Source: Acanthamoeba castellanii str. Neff
Lineage: Eukaryota > Discosea > Longamoebia > Acanthamoebidae
DNA: 64,000 nt
Reading direction: 5' to 3'
Assembly: GCF_000313135.1 (NCBI RefSeq)
Contig: NW_004457363.1
Span: 76,136 to 140,135, forward strand
Part shown: positions 43,096-55,800 of the stretch, piece after piece
How the letters are laid out: each line of letters starts with the position of its first letter
Position numbering within the stretch: position 1 is the stretch's first letter
Notes under the pieces: generated by a model
Databases searched by the model: none
Told to the model about the DNA's origin: nothing
What the model saw: only the letters and a program-made list of their open reading frames with translations
Translations under genes and position numbers: made by a program

Positions 43096-44570
43096 CTTCT
43101 TGCTCTTGCTCTCTACTTCCTAATCTTCCAATTTTCGAATCGAATTATTGCAACAATTAATGGCTCCTAGCCAAGGGTCGATGCGAAGGCGGAGATGAAT
43201 AATTGTTCGATTCAAAATTCACCCCGCTGGCGGTTGCATGCATCAACTCGTGCTCTTCTGCCGGCCCTTCAGGTGCGAGGGATTATATCCACACAGCGAA
43301 AAGGAAAACGAAAATCAAAAGTGTGGTAGGAAAAGTGAGAGAAAAGAAAAAGAAATGCTATTGGAATGCTACACATGTGCTGTCAGCAGGTTGCTCTTCT
43401 GGAAACACGTCTCTGGCTTGCCACACAGGGAAAGAAAAACAAAAGCTTGGCATCTTAGCCAGCTGGACCAAGGCGACATGCCAGTCCGCGCGGGGGGGGG
43501 CGGTTGACGTCTGTCGGGCGACCGCAGGACAAGAGACAGGTCGGGCGGAGGGGCGACGAGCGCCCGACAGCGGAGGAGACGAGGAAAAGAAGGAGGCAAG
43601 TTGAGGGTTCCGTGGGTGCGAGTGGCAGGTTGGAACTACAATTGGTTGGCGATGCGACAACGACCTTGCACCAGCGTCGACAAGAAGCCCAATGACGGGA
43701 AGCGGATGGCCGACGGGCTCGCACACGTGCTACCGCGGTCACGTGACTTGTCAGCGGCGCCTCATCGTAAGACCACCGGTAAGGTCGGCCCACAGATGGC
43801 AACGTGCCGCGATGTGTGTCAGTCGCGGTCTAAGCCGTCCGACCCAACCACGTTCTGGCTTACGGGCCAGATGACGCAGTGCTGGTGAGCTGAGGGAGGT
43901 GAGGAGATGTAACGTTAACGTCCACCCTCTCGGGAAAGGAAGCAGAAGGGGCGGAAGAGTCAGGGGGAGCAGGCATTCATCAACCGTCCTGTCGTGCACA
44001 TGCGCGTCTGCGCCCTGGCAACCTGGCCCGGGTCTCAGTGTTGCCGCGCCCATCCACACAACCCACAGCCCCAGCCATCCCTGTCGTGCCAGCAGGGGCG
44101 TGTGTGTGTCGAGCTCGTGTGGTCGTGGGCCTGTGATAGGAGTCAAACCGGAGGCAAGAGGCCGCAGAGCGCGAGTGAGAGAGAGCGGGCAGCTAGTAGA
44201 GCCACGCTTAAGCAACCCTCCATTCTTCCCAACTTCCCACACCTCGGCCAAGTCCATCCACCGCTGGCCACGCACTACAACACAACTACTACAACAAAAG
44301 TAAGGTCACCATCCCACCACCAGGGATCCCTACCAGAGACACCATACAACCACTACAACACGCCCACTCACCACTCACGTCGACTCAACAACTCCTAGGC
44401 ACCGACTGTACGCGTAGCACGTCGGATCCCACCCTCGGCCTCAACAACCCTCCCCGAGACACCCCAAGGTAAAGGTAAACGAGGAGAAGAAGCCAGAACG
44501 AAAAGAAAAGAGCTTCGTCGCGCCGACAGGCGACGAGTTGGCCGCCGCTGGCCGTTCGGCCACCGCCGCC
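43096..44570. other. Long divergent spacer between the GPCR and the low-complexity gene
   Basis: About 1.5 kb with no supported gene. Several short open frames lack family resemblance or codon consistency. Sequence near 44260-44400 is CA-rich and includes a GTAAGG donor-like site at about 44301, so a 5' UTR exon and intron of the 44571 gene are likely. The 1.5-kb length is exceptional in this compact window. Confidence 0.5.
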
Positions 44571-46075
44571 ATGAAGGGAGACAGACGGACTTCGTCCATC
44601 TACTTCCTCCTCAACGAGGAGAAGGAGGTCGGCGAAGCCTCTGAGGAGGACAGAGCCCATCGAGAGCCAGATGCGCGTGGGCACGAGCGACCACCGCGAC
44701 TCGACCACCACTCGAACTCGGAGGAGATCGATCTCACTCGAGCGCAGCCTCAGCAGGAGGAGGATCCCCACAGCCAGCGAGAGGCTCACCTTCGGGGCGG
44801 CCACCGCAAGGGCACGCTGGCCTTCATAACACATCCACCTTCACCGCCGCGCCCGCTCGGGGAGTGGACACGCGAAAGATTGCCTGAGGCCTCCACCAAA
44901 GGCCCAGGCTGGGTCCACTCGGCCCTTTCGTCTGATCGACTCCTGTCCCACCTCCGTCATGACTCGCCAGCAGACGCCACCTCGACTTCTTCATCTTCAT
45001 CTTTCTTTCTACGTCCTCTCTTCTTCGTCCCCGGCGGCCCCATCTGCAGACCATCAAGCAGCACCGCCACCAACAGATACGACGACGCACCTCTTGGTCA
45101 GACCCGGGAACGAGCAGCAGCTCCAGCTCCAGCACCACCATCAGCACCAACAAGAGCGAGCTTGCGGCCGACTCCAATTCTCTCCCGACCTCGCCCCACG
45201 TGCGGCTTCTTCACGTGACAAGCCCAAGCTCCGTTGGCCGTGGCAGCAATCGAGGCCGCGGGGCGATCGCCGAAGCGGCCGCAACGGCCCCGAGCGCGCG
45301 AGTCCCTTCCCCGCCCTCGCCCTGGTCGATGTCCACCTACTCCTCTTCGTCGTCGTTCTCGTCTTCTTCATCGTTTTCCTCTTCATCACCGTACGGCTCC
45401 CTCTCCGCCCCGCCGTCGCCACTGCTTCTGCTGCCCTCGGCCGCAGCTCCGCCTTCTTCGACCTCACCGCCCGCCGCACGGCTGCCATCGCCCCCGATGA
45501 CCGCTCCGGGAGCGCTTCCTTCGGCCCACTACGGACGCAGTCGGGGACAAGACGGGGCCTGGCCCGAGGAGACAGCGCCACCATCGGCGCTGAGCGGGGA
45601 CATGTCCTACGACAAGTGCCTCCAGATGTGGACGAAGCAGATCGAGCAGCGACGGAGCCATCAGCGCGTCAAGCGGTGGCAGGAGTTCCTCCAGCGCATG
45701 AAGCCGGGCGATGCTGAAAGCGGAGAGAGCGGTGGGGCGGAGAGGCAGCCGTCGTCGTCTCCGCCGCAGCAGTGGATCAGATCGCGGGCCAAGCGCAAGG
45801 CCTCAGCGCCGACGGACGGACAGAAGAGCGAAAGCGACGGATCGAACACGACGAAAGAACGAAAGCGAAAGCGAAGAACGAAGGGGAGAGAAGGAGAAAA
45901 GGAAGACGACGGCAGGCGAGGTCGCGAAGACGCGAAGAACAACAGCCCACCAGAGAAGAAGGAGCAAGAGGAGCGACCACGGTCGTGGGACTTCCACATC
46001 CTGCAGGCTGACGATATCCGTGACCAGCAGGAAGGAGGCGGAGACGACCACCACGGCTCCTCGCCAGCGACGTGA
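44571..46075 (+). CDS. Low-complexity Ser/Pro and Lys/Arg/Glu-rich protein, exon structure unresolved
   Basis: Not recognised. The first part from ATG 44571 reads MKGDRRTSSIYFLLNEEKE and stays open to about 45218, although the last part may be intron. The second part, joined through an acceptor at about 45050, reads TIKQHRHQQIRRRTSW and then a Ser/Ala/Pro-rich stretch. A more ordered segment follows, DKCLQMWTKQIEQRRSHQRV and KRWQEFLQRMKPGD (about 45610-45715), then a highly charged Lys/Arg/Glu tail with basic clusters (KERKRKRRTKGR), ending DDHHGSSPAT at 46073-46075. The charged tail suggests a nuclear protein. The donor of the intron could not be fixed, and the frame upstream of 44571 is open without an ATG, so the true start may be earlier. 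Confidence 0.4.
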
Positions 46076-46560
46076 GCCCATGGCCCCCACGACATCTCTC
46101 TGGTTGCATCTCACCTCCTAAAACCATGAAATCCAATACAAACAGCTCTTCTCCCAGTTCTAGTAACGTTACCTTCCATCTCCTGGGTTTCCTCTCGGTT
46201 CTTTATTGATATCGTCTGGCTGCGTCTCCTTCCAGCTCGCTGCCTAGCCCCTCTGATCTTCATGGGTAGATCTCAGCTCGCGAGATCCCCGGATTGCGGC
46301 GTTGCATTCCACGCATGCCAAAAACTTCATACCAGACCGCTGGGCGGTATGGAGTTGCATTCCACGCATGCCAAAATATTCTTCGACGGAATTTCTAGAA
46401 ATTTGGCCAAAACAAGCCACCCAACCAGAGCAGCGAGACAAAAAGAAAAGCAGCTTTTCCGCAACACGGAACATTTCATCTGGGAAAGCAACAAGTCCGC
46501 CCAAACAACAACGTGAGAGGGGCAACGCGGACAACGTTTGCACAGACACCACCCAAGAAG
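46076..46560. other. Spacer upstream of the MDR reductase with a 23-nt direct repeat
   Basis: Contains two identical 23-nt copies at 46301-46323 and 46354-46376 (core GCATTCCACGCATGCC), 53 bases apart, and between them an inverted repeat ACCGC-TGG-GCGGT. No coding signal. Confidence 0.6.
46301..46376. repeat. Direct repeat pair with internal hairpin upstream of the reductase gene
   Basis: Two perfect 23-nt copies spaced 53 nt, start to start. The intervening ACCGCTGGGCGGT can fold into a short stem. Confidence 0.85.
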
Positions 46561-48659
<2,099 letters not shown>

Positions 48660-48780
48660 TGGAACCAATGATATTCTTGGCTGCGGATGAATGAATGGAT
48701 GAACGAATGAATGAATGAATTGAGATGAGGAGCGCGCACCGGGCGGCACCGCAGTGAACTCCCTTTATGTACGAATTTTG

Positions 48781-51700
48781 TTACTTGGCGGAGAATCGCT
48801 GCAGTTCGTGCGGCGGAGAGATGTGGTCGAGCGGGCCTTGGGAAACGCCGAGGTCGGTGCTATTGTTGGCGTCCGGGCTGGCGGGCTTGGGCGCAGCTTT
48901 GGTTGCGAGCGGGAAGAGCATGTTGGCGACGAAGAGACCGACGATGATGGAGAGGGCGATGGTGAGCATCGAGAAGCCGAACTGGATGCCCGACACGATG
49001 TCGTTCTCCATCAGCGCCTTCACGCCGCGCACGCCCACCGACCCCGGCACCAAGACGAGAATTCCTGCAAGAAAGAAAAGCGAAGACGAAGACCGTTAGC
49101 AAGAAGAACGAAAGCGAACAAAGAACGAAAGCGAAAAGAAAGAGAGAAGCGAAGCGTGCCTGCGTTAATAGGAATGGTCGCTGTGTGGCCTGTGAGCCGC
49201 GCGTGGGCGTTGCCGACGATGCCGGTCGCGAAGGCGGAAACGGTGGTGCAGATCTGGGGCCGAAGGCCGGCCAAACCGCCCAGGAATGACAGGCCGTAGC
49301 TCAACGACGCAGTGAAGGTCATCATCGGCCACTGTATGCGCGTGTGAGTGGAATGCAGGAATGCGTGGGTTGGGCGGTGGTCAGACGTACCTGGTTGGGC
49401 AGGGCCTCCTGAAGACCATTGAAGGTGATGCAGATGACGAAGAAAAAGAGGAGCATGACCCAGCCGTTGGTGCCGTCGCATAGGTGGTCGCCCGCCTTCT
49501 CAAGAAACTCGGCCTCGTCCTCCCAAAAGACGAGAAGCGAGCCTGAAATTGGGCGGAGTGCGCATTCGATCATCAGCAACGCGCTGCGCTTGAGAGGGCG
49601 GTAAGGTGGGTACCGATCGCCAGACCGAAGCCGAGCTCGAGCGCGATGAGCATAGCGAAGAAGACGCGCACCGTGCCTGATATCATCTTGCGCTCGGCCA
49701 ACTCGTTTACACCCACCGTTAGCGACAATCCTGTTTACACAAAAAAACTCACGATTAGGCATGCAACACACATACACACGCACACACACGCGCGCACACA
49801 CAACCACACACAAACACACACAACCACACAACCACACACACACACACAACCGCACACACACAGCAAATTGGGCGATACCGGGAAGCATCCACACGATGGT
49901 TGACAGGGATATGGCGCCCCAGCAGGCCGGATAGACGTATTCGACGAAGAGGCGCGCCAGGAAGGCGGCTGCGATCGAAACAATGGCTTCCAGCATCCGC
50001 TCCACGCTGCCGTACCGGGTGCCGATCAAGCTCACCACCCCGACTCCGGTTCCCAGCACCAAGCTCACCAACATCTCTGCAGCCACGCATCGAAACGGTA
50101 TGAGCTCCTTGTGCACGCACGCGCTCCCATGCACACACGCACACGCACACACCGCACACACCACACACACGCACCTAGCCATCCGCCGCGGAAGAAGACT
50201 GCGCACACGGCCAGTGAAGCGAAGCCGTACATGAGCAGCTACGGAGGGAAGGCGGAGACAAAACAGTTTGTTTTGTTTTGTGTGTTTAGTCCTTGGGCAG
50301 TCTTGACATTCCAAGATAAGCTCGAGCAAGAGGTTGGTGGTGGTTGGTGGTGGTTACCTTGACCCACAGAGGATAGACGGGTCCAAGTTGCCGAATAATG
50401 TACAGTTCCATAGCCGCCTCCTTTACACCAATCTCCTGATTGGCCACTGCGTAGGCGCAGCACACGGGTGAGGCGGGCAAGCAGGCTCACATAACACGAC
50501 ACGACACGCACGCGCGCGCGCACACACACCAACAAAGGCGAAGTGAGGAAGGGGTTACCCTTGGTGGCCAGGTCATCGCACCACCGCAGCTTGGCGCAGT
50601 TGAGTCCGCCCTGGTTCTTGCGGTAGAGGTACGTCTCGGCCTTCCTGATCGTCCCCCTGTCGTGTCCACAGCGACACAGAAAAGAAAAGAGAAAAGAGAA
50701 AGAGACAGAGAAGAAGTTGTGAGAGGCCACCACCAACGAGAAGACGGTGACAGTGAATGATTGTTGAAGATAGAACAAACCCGTCGTCCTGCGGGCCGAA
50801 GGACAGAATGCAGAGCTCGGGGAACACGGCGTAGGCCGCCACGATGTCGAGGCCATCGCTAAGATATCACGAAACAAAGAGCACGAAAGCGAAGCAAAGA
50901 AGTTAGTCTCAGCAGTTCCGCCCGTGATCGGTTGGTTGGCACCAGTCGTCTATGGTGACGTCACCGCGCAAGAAGGAGGAGGAGGAGGTACCTGGCTCGC
51001 ATCATGTTGTATTCGATGCGGTGCGCCGGTGCGCCGAACAGGTGGAGCGACTCGCACAGGTCCTTGAGGAACATCACCGCTTCGTCGTAGTCCTCCCGCA
51101 CCTCGACGCCGCCGTAGCCGTAGCCGCCGCCCTTCTTGCCGCCGCCCACACCACCGCCAGCGCCTGCAGCCGCCGCCGCGGCCTTGTCGCGCGACAGCAG
51201 CGGCAGGCCGGCCTCCAGGTCCTCGTCGCTGTCGTCGTTGCCGCCGCCGGGCCGCGCCTCACCTCGTCGGAGTGGTCGGTGGATCTTGTTGGCCTGCTGC
51301 CACTGCTTGAGCATCTGGTCGTGCTGCTCGAGGAGCGGCGAGCGGAACGCCGGCGACTGGCCGCGCGTGGGCACGGCCGACGACGAGGCCAGCGAGAGCA
51401 GCTGCGGCTGCACTGTCGACGTCAGCATGCTCGCCGACGACGAGCCCAGCGACGATGAAGTCGACAGCGCCGGATCTCGCGCGGCGGCCGCGGCTGCGGC
51501 GTCGGCCATCGAGCCGACATCGTCGTCGCCACCACCGTCGTTCCTCATCTGCTGAGGCGCTGCTGCGTTGCCGCTTTTCTTCGTCGCTTTCGCTCTTCGT
51601 CGCGCAGACTCGATTCGTTCTTGGCGGCGCCGCAGCTGGTCCTCGTCGACCGAGTCGTCGTCGTCCCAGTCGTTCTCCGTCTCCTCGCCCATGAACGACT

Positions 51701-52241
51701 GCGCGCGCCGTCGGCCCCGCTGGCTCCTCCTCACCTCCTCCTCTTCATCTTCATCATTATCGTCTCCATCTCCTCCCTCCCCAGCTCCTCCATCTCCATC
51801 TCTCAGAGGGTCCTCGGTCAGATTCCTTGAAGATGACGATGAGCCCTTCATCCTCCCCGGCTTGCGCCACTTCCTGTGCTTGCGACGAGCCAACGGTATG
51901 GGGCTGCCGCCCACATCGATGACCTCGCCCATGGAGGTCATCACGGAGTGCTGCTGTTGCTGCGATGTCGATGTGGAAGATGAGCCGCCTCGACTGAGGC
52001 GACGGTGGAGATTGTGGGCGGCGAGGGCCGGCTCGAGCTCGTAGCCCACGCTCTCCTTCATCTTCTCGACGATGTCGCCGCGTAGGACGGACATGGTGCG
52101 CTCGAGGGTGGAGAGCAGCGGCGCCCCGAGCGAGACCGACGATCGCCGGCTCAATCGAATCTGATGGGCGGACGATGATGAAGTGAGATTCGAATTGGGG
52201 GGCGAACCCACCGGCAGCCCGAACGATGCCGAGCTCATCAT
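48781..52241 (-). CDS. ThrE/YjjP-type (DUF1212) putative threonine/serine exporter with long disordered N-terminus
   Basis: The C-terminal membrane part matches the ThrE family, which in bacteria exports threonine and serine and has fungal and protist homologues. The soluble ThrE N-domain begins FLKDLCESLHLFGAPAHRIE, YNMMRA, then CILSFGPQD and TIRKAETYLYRKNQGG. Membrane spans include LLMYGFASLAVCAVFF, MLVSLVLGTGVGVVSLIG, ACWGAISLSTIVWMLPG, VFFAMLIALELGFGLAIG, WVMLLFFFVICITFNGLQ, LSYGLSFLGGLAGLRPQICT, ILVLVPGSVGVRG and GFSMLTIALSIIVGLFVAN. The stop is at 48781-48783. The first exon, from ATG 52241, encodes about 400 residues of Ser/Asp/Glu/Arg-rich low complexity with a likely regulatory role and no counterpart in bacterial ThrE. 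Ten or so introns, one a long CA tract at 49770-49862. The divergent neighbour at 52893 leaves a 650-bp shared spacer. Confidence 0.8.
49770..49862. repeat. Intronic (CA)-rich tract
   Basis: CACACA/CAACCACA microsatellite filling one intron of the ThrE-like gene. Confidence 0.9.
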
Positions 52242-52892
52242 CTTGAAGACGACCTCACCCTTCTTCTCGCAGCACAGCTTGGGCGGAGGACCTGCTCGCC
52301 ACGCACATCCTCGTCCACATGCCGTTGTCGAGACCTGGAATTTAAAATATTTCACCGCGTTTGCCCTGAAATATTTTGAATTTTATGGCGCAGCCAACAG
52401 TTGCGCGTGCCATTGGAGAACTGAGCTTCTGTTGTTGTTGCGTGCCCTCCTCAGCACGCTGCGTCGGCGCTGTCCACCGAACGTGCCCCCCCCCCAACCA
52501 CAAGCCACCACCTCAAACTTGAGGGCCGAAATCCCGCGCTTCGTTCTTTGGCTGGTATGGTGCGTTGGTTTGTGCGTAGGGTCACGCACCTGGCTCAGGT
52601 AATGTGCTAAGGTTAGCCCTGAACATGCCGCACACATCATGGTGGGCGGGGAGTCACCAAGTATTCCAGCACTTTCTCTGCGCTCGACCACCGGTGACAC
52701 TCTTGCTCCCCCTTTCCTTCTGCGTACCGCGTTTCTCCTCACGTCTTTTTGAAGAGCGGAGCCCGCTGCGGCACATCATCGCGTTTGTACCACTTCAGCC
52801 CAACTCTTATCGTACACGACAAGCTTGGTCTTCAGTTTCAGCTTCAACGGCTTACACTGTCGGCCTCGCTTCACGATTGACTATCAGCGGTC
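52242..52892. other. Divergent spacer between the ThrE-like and ankyrin/PH genes
   Basis: Holds both 5' regions. A C-run (about 52488-52496) and AT-rich block (52335-52385) are visible. No TATA consensus or coding signal recognised. Confidence 0.5.
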
Positions 52893-55800
52893 ATGACCCA
52901 TCGCGGAGGCTCGAGAAGCCACGACCGCACAACGGCGCTGCTCGCCCATGACTTGGCCCGCACGGGCAAGACCGAGAGCCTCTTCAATCTCATCGCCAAC
53001 ACCGGCGCCGGGCTGGTGGTGCGCAGCAGCGCCGAGGGCCAGACGCTGGTGGCCACCGCCGCCGAGCACGGCCAGCTGGCCGTGGTGAAGGGCCTGCTCC
53101 GGCGCCATCGCGAGTGGATCGACCTCAATGCGCAGGACGACCACGGGTGGACCGCCCTCCACTACGCCGCCGCTTTCCCGCCACACCTCCGCGCGGCGTT
53201 CGAGCAGCTCCACGCTCAACAGCACGACGACCCGGAGAGTAGGAAGAAGAAGAAGAAGACGAATAGTATGATCATGAAGAAGAAGAAGAAGGAGACGGTG
53301 GACATGAATGCCGTGGGAGGGCCAATGGCGACACAGGTCACCACGCGGGCCGTGCTTCGGAGTTACTTTGACCGTGACCAGGACTCGGTGGTGGACTTGT
53401 CGGAGCTAGAGGACCAGGCCAAGCGGCTGGAGAAGACCAAGCTGCGGCTGGTTCAGATCCTGCTCGAGGCCGGAGCCGACCCCAACATCGCCTCGCTGTC
53501 CGAGGGCCTCACGCCCTTCCACGTGGCCGACACCGAGGCCCTCGCCCTGCGACTCCTTACGGCCGAGGGCCTCGATCGGTCCGTTCGTTCCAAGTACGCC
53601 CAACTGTCTGCGCACACGCACCACCGCACACACCACCGCACACGCACACGCACACACCACACCGCACGCGTACGCACTCGCGTAATTCTCACATCACGCA
53701 CACGACCAAGAACAGGCGAGGCGAGTCTCTGCTGCATGTGGCCAGCAAGCGAGGCTACGAGAGGGCGGTCCGTGAGCTGCTGTCGCGGCCAGTGCCCGAT
53801 GTGCGCTTGCGTACCTTCGGGGACACGGCCGGCATGTCGGCGCGCGATGTGGCCGCCAGCAAGACCATCGCCGCGCTCCTCCTCGGTTCGTTCTCCTCCT
53901 TTTTCGTTCTTTGTCGCTTGTCGCTTTCGTTCTTTCTTCTTTCCACGCTCACCCGCATTACAGCGAAAGAGGAGGAGATCAAGGACGCCAGCTCTGGCGT
54001 GGCGATGGTGCCCCTACGCGGCTGCGCACGGCCCAATATCGTGTGGAAGACGCCACTCGCCAAGAACGCAGAGCGCTCGGTCTCGTTCTCGGTCAGCGAG
54101 AGCCCCAGGACCCTCCTCGAGCTGCACCTCAAGCAGCGCGCCAGCACCTGTCCCGATCTCTCCGCCGCCTACGAAGGCTACTTCTCAAGGTACCTCTTTT
54201 CAAAACTCATTTGTTTCAATTTTTTAATAATGAAATAAATCTTGTGAGATTGCTTTTTTGGTAAAGACCCTTTTTGGAGCATTATTAGCTCATTTTTAAC
54301 GGTCATTTTCGAACCGTTTCTTTCAGCTTCACCTAAACTAAACTGTTCTTCTGTGCGACACCACAAATCCAGAAGTAGTAGCAGTGGTGGTAGTGAGGAA
54401 GAAGAGGATTTGGAAGAACTCTACGCGCTCATCATGGAGTATGGATCGCCGCCAGCGGTGGCCACCCGCTCGCCCACCTCTTCCCCCTCCAAGGTTGTGC
54501 GAGGCAAAGTGGTCCCCTCCCTCTCCCACAAGCTCTCCCAATCCGCTTCATCATCATCTCCCTCTTCATCATCATCGTCATCATCTTCTTCATTATCTTC
54601 ATCATCGGGTGGCGTGAGCTTCGCCGCCAGCACCAGCTTCCTGGCCTCGCCGTCGGCCTTGTCGCCCCGCCGGCGCCGCGCCGCAACGCCACATATCCCC
54701 CCCTCACGGGCCGTGACCCAGCCGCCGACCACCGCCGCCGCCTCGCCGCCCGAGTCGCCTCAGAGCCACCGCCACGACTCGTCCACGACCCAGACCACCA
54801 GTAGCCCCTTCAAGCAGCCGTTTGCTCCTGCCGCCTCGCCGCGCGGCCCGCTCTCGCCCTCATCGATGGCAATCCACCGACGAACCTACTCGCTGGGCGG
54901 AGAAGTCACTTCACCTTCTTCTTCTTCTTCTTCTTCATCATCATCTTCTTCTTCATCATCTTTTTCATCTTCATCTTCATCTTCGCCAAGATCTTCTTCT
55001 TCGTCTCCGTTTCCCGCCACGCCATTGTCGCCGTCGCGTTCCTCTCCCTCGCAGCCGCCCGAGCGCATCGAAAACCTCAGAAGACTCATGCTAATCATTC
55101 TCGACGACATGATGTCTTGGGTACCTACCTGGCCAACTCCCCCCATTTGTGTGTCGTTGGTCGTGTCGTTGGTCGTGTTGTTGGTCGTGTCGTGTCGTGT
55201 CGTGTCGTGTCGTGTCGTGTCTCGTGTCGTGTCGTGTCGTGTCGTGTCGTGTCGTGTCCAACGTTTTGCTGTTGTTTGCGATGGCGTGGCCAGGTGCGGG
55301 TGGTGGAAGTCGAAACGGAGGGCGCACGCACAGCCGAAGACATCGCCCGACAGCGAGAGGACTGTATCAGTCTCATGCAGATCAAAACCGTATGCACACA
55401 CGACACAGCACACACGACACGACACGACCCGATACGACACGACGCACACGGCACGACACGACACACGACACGCATGACTGACGGTAGGGCTTGGACAGGT
55501 GTTGGAGGCATTCCCGACCGGTTCGACGCTGTACAACCCCAAGAAGTACGCCTACCGGCCCAGCGACCCGACGTCGGCCGACTACCAGCGGCTGGTCAAC
55601 TTTTGGATGAGCACCGACTTTGTGCTGTGGGAGGTCCGCACCAAGGTCACCATCATCAAGAAGTACATCCTCATCGCCGGCTCGTGGAACAAGCTGCTCG
55701 CCGTCGGTACACACAACCCACCGCACACACTCACCGCACACACCGCACACGCACGACCGCACACGCACACATGGACTGACGCAGCGGTGGCCACAGGGCA

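Noticed and set aside
43751..44275. Possible gene on the minus strand in the large spacer
   Set aside because: Frame is open but composition is atypical, no motif is recognised and no splice pattern supports it.
55153..55258. Reading the pentamer tract as a coding VSCRV repeat domain
   Set aside because: Tract is bounded by a GT donor and an AG acceptor, and flanking exons join in frame without it.
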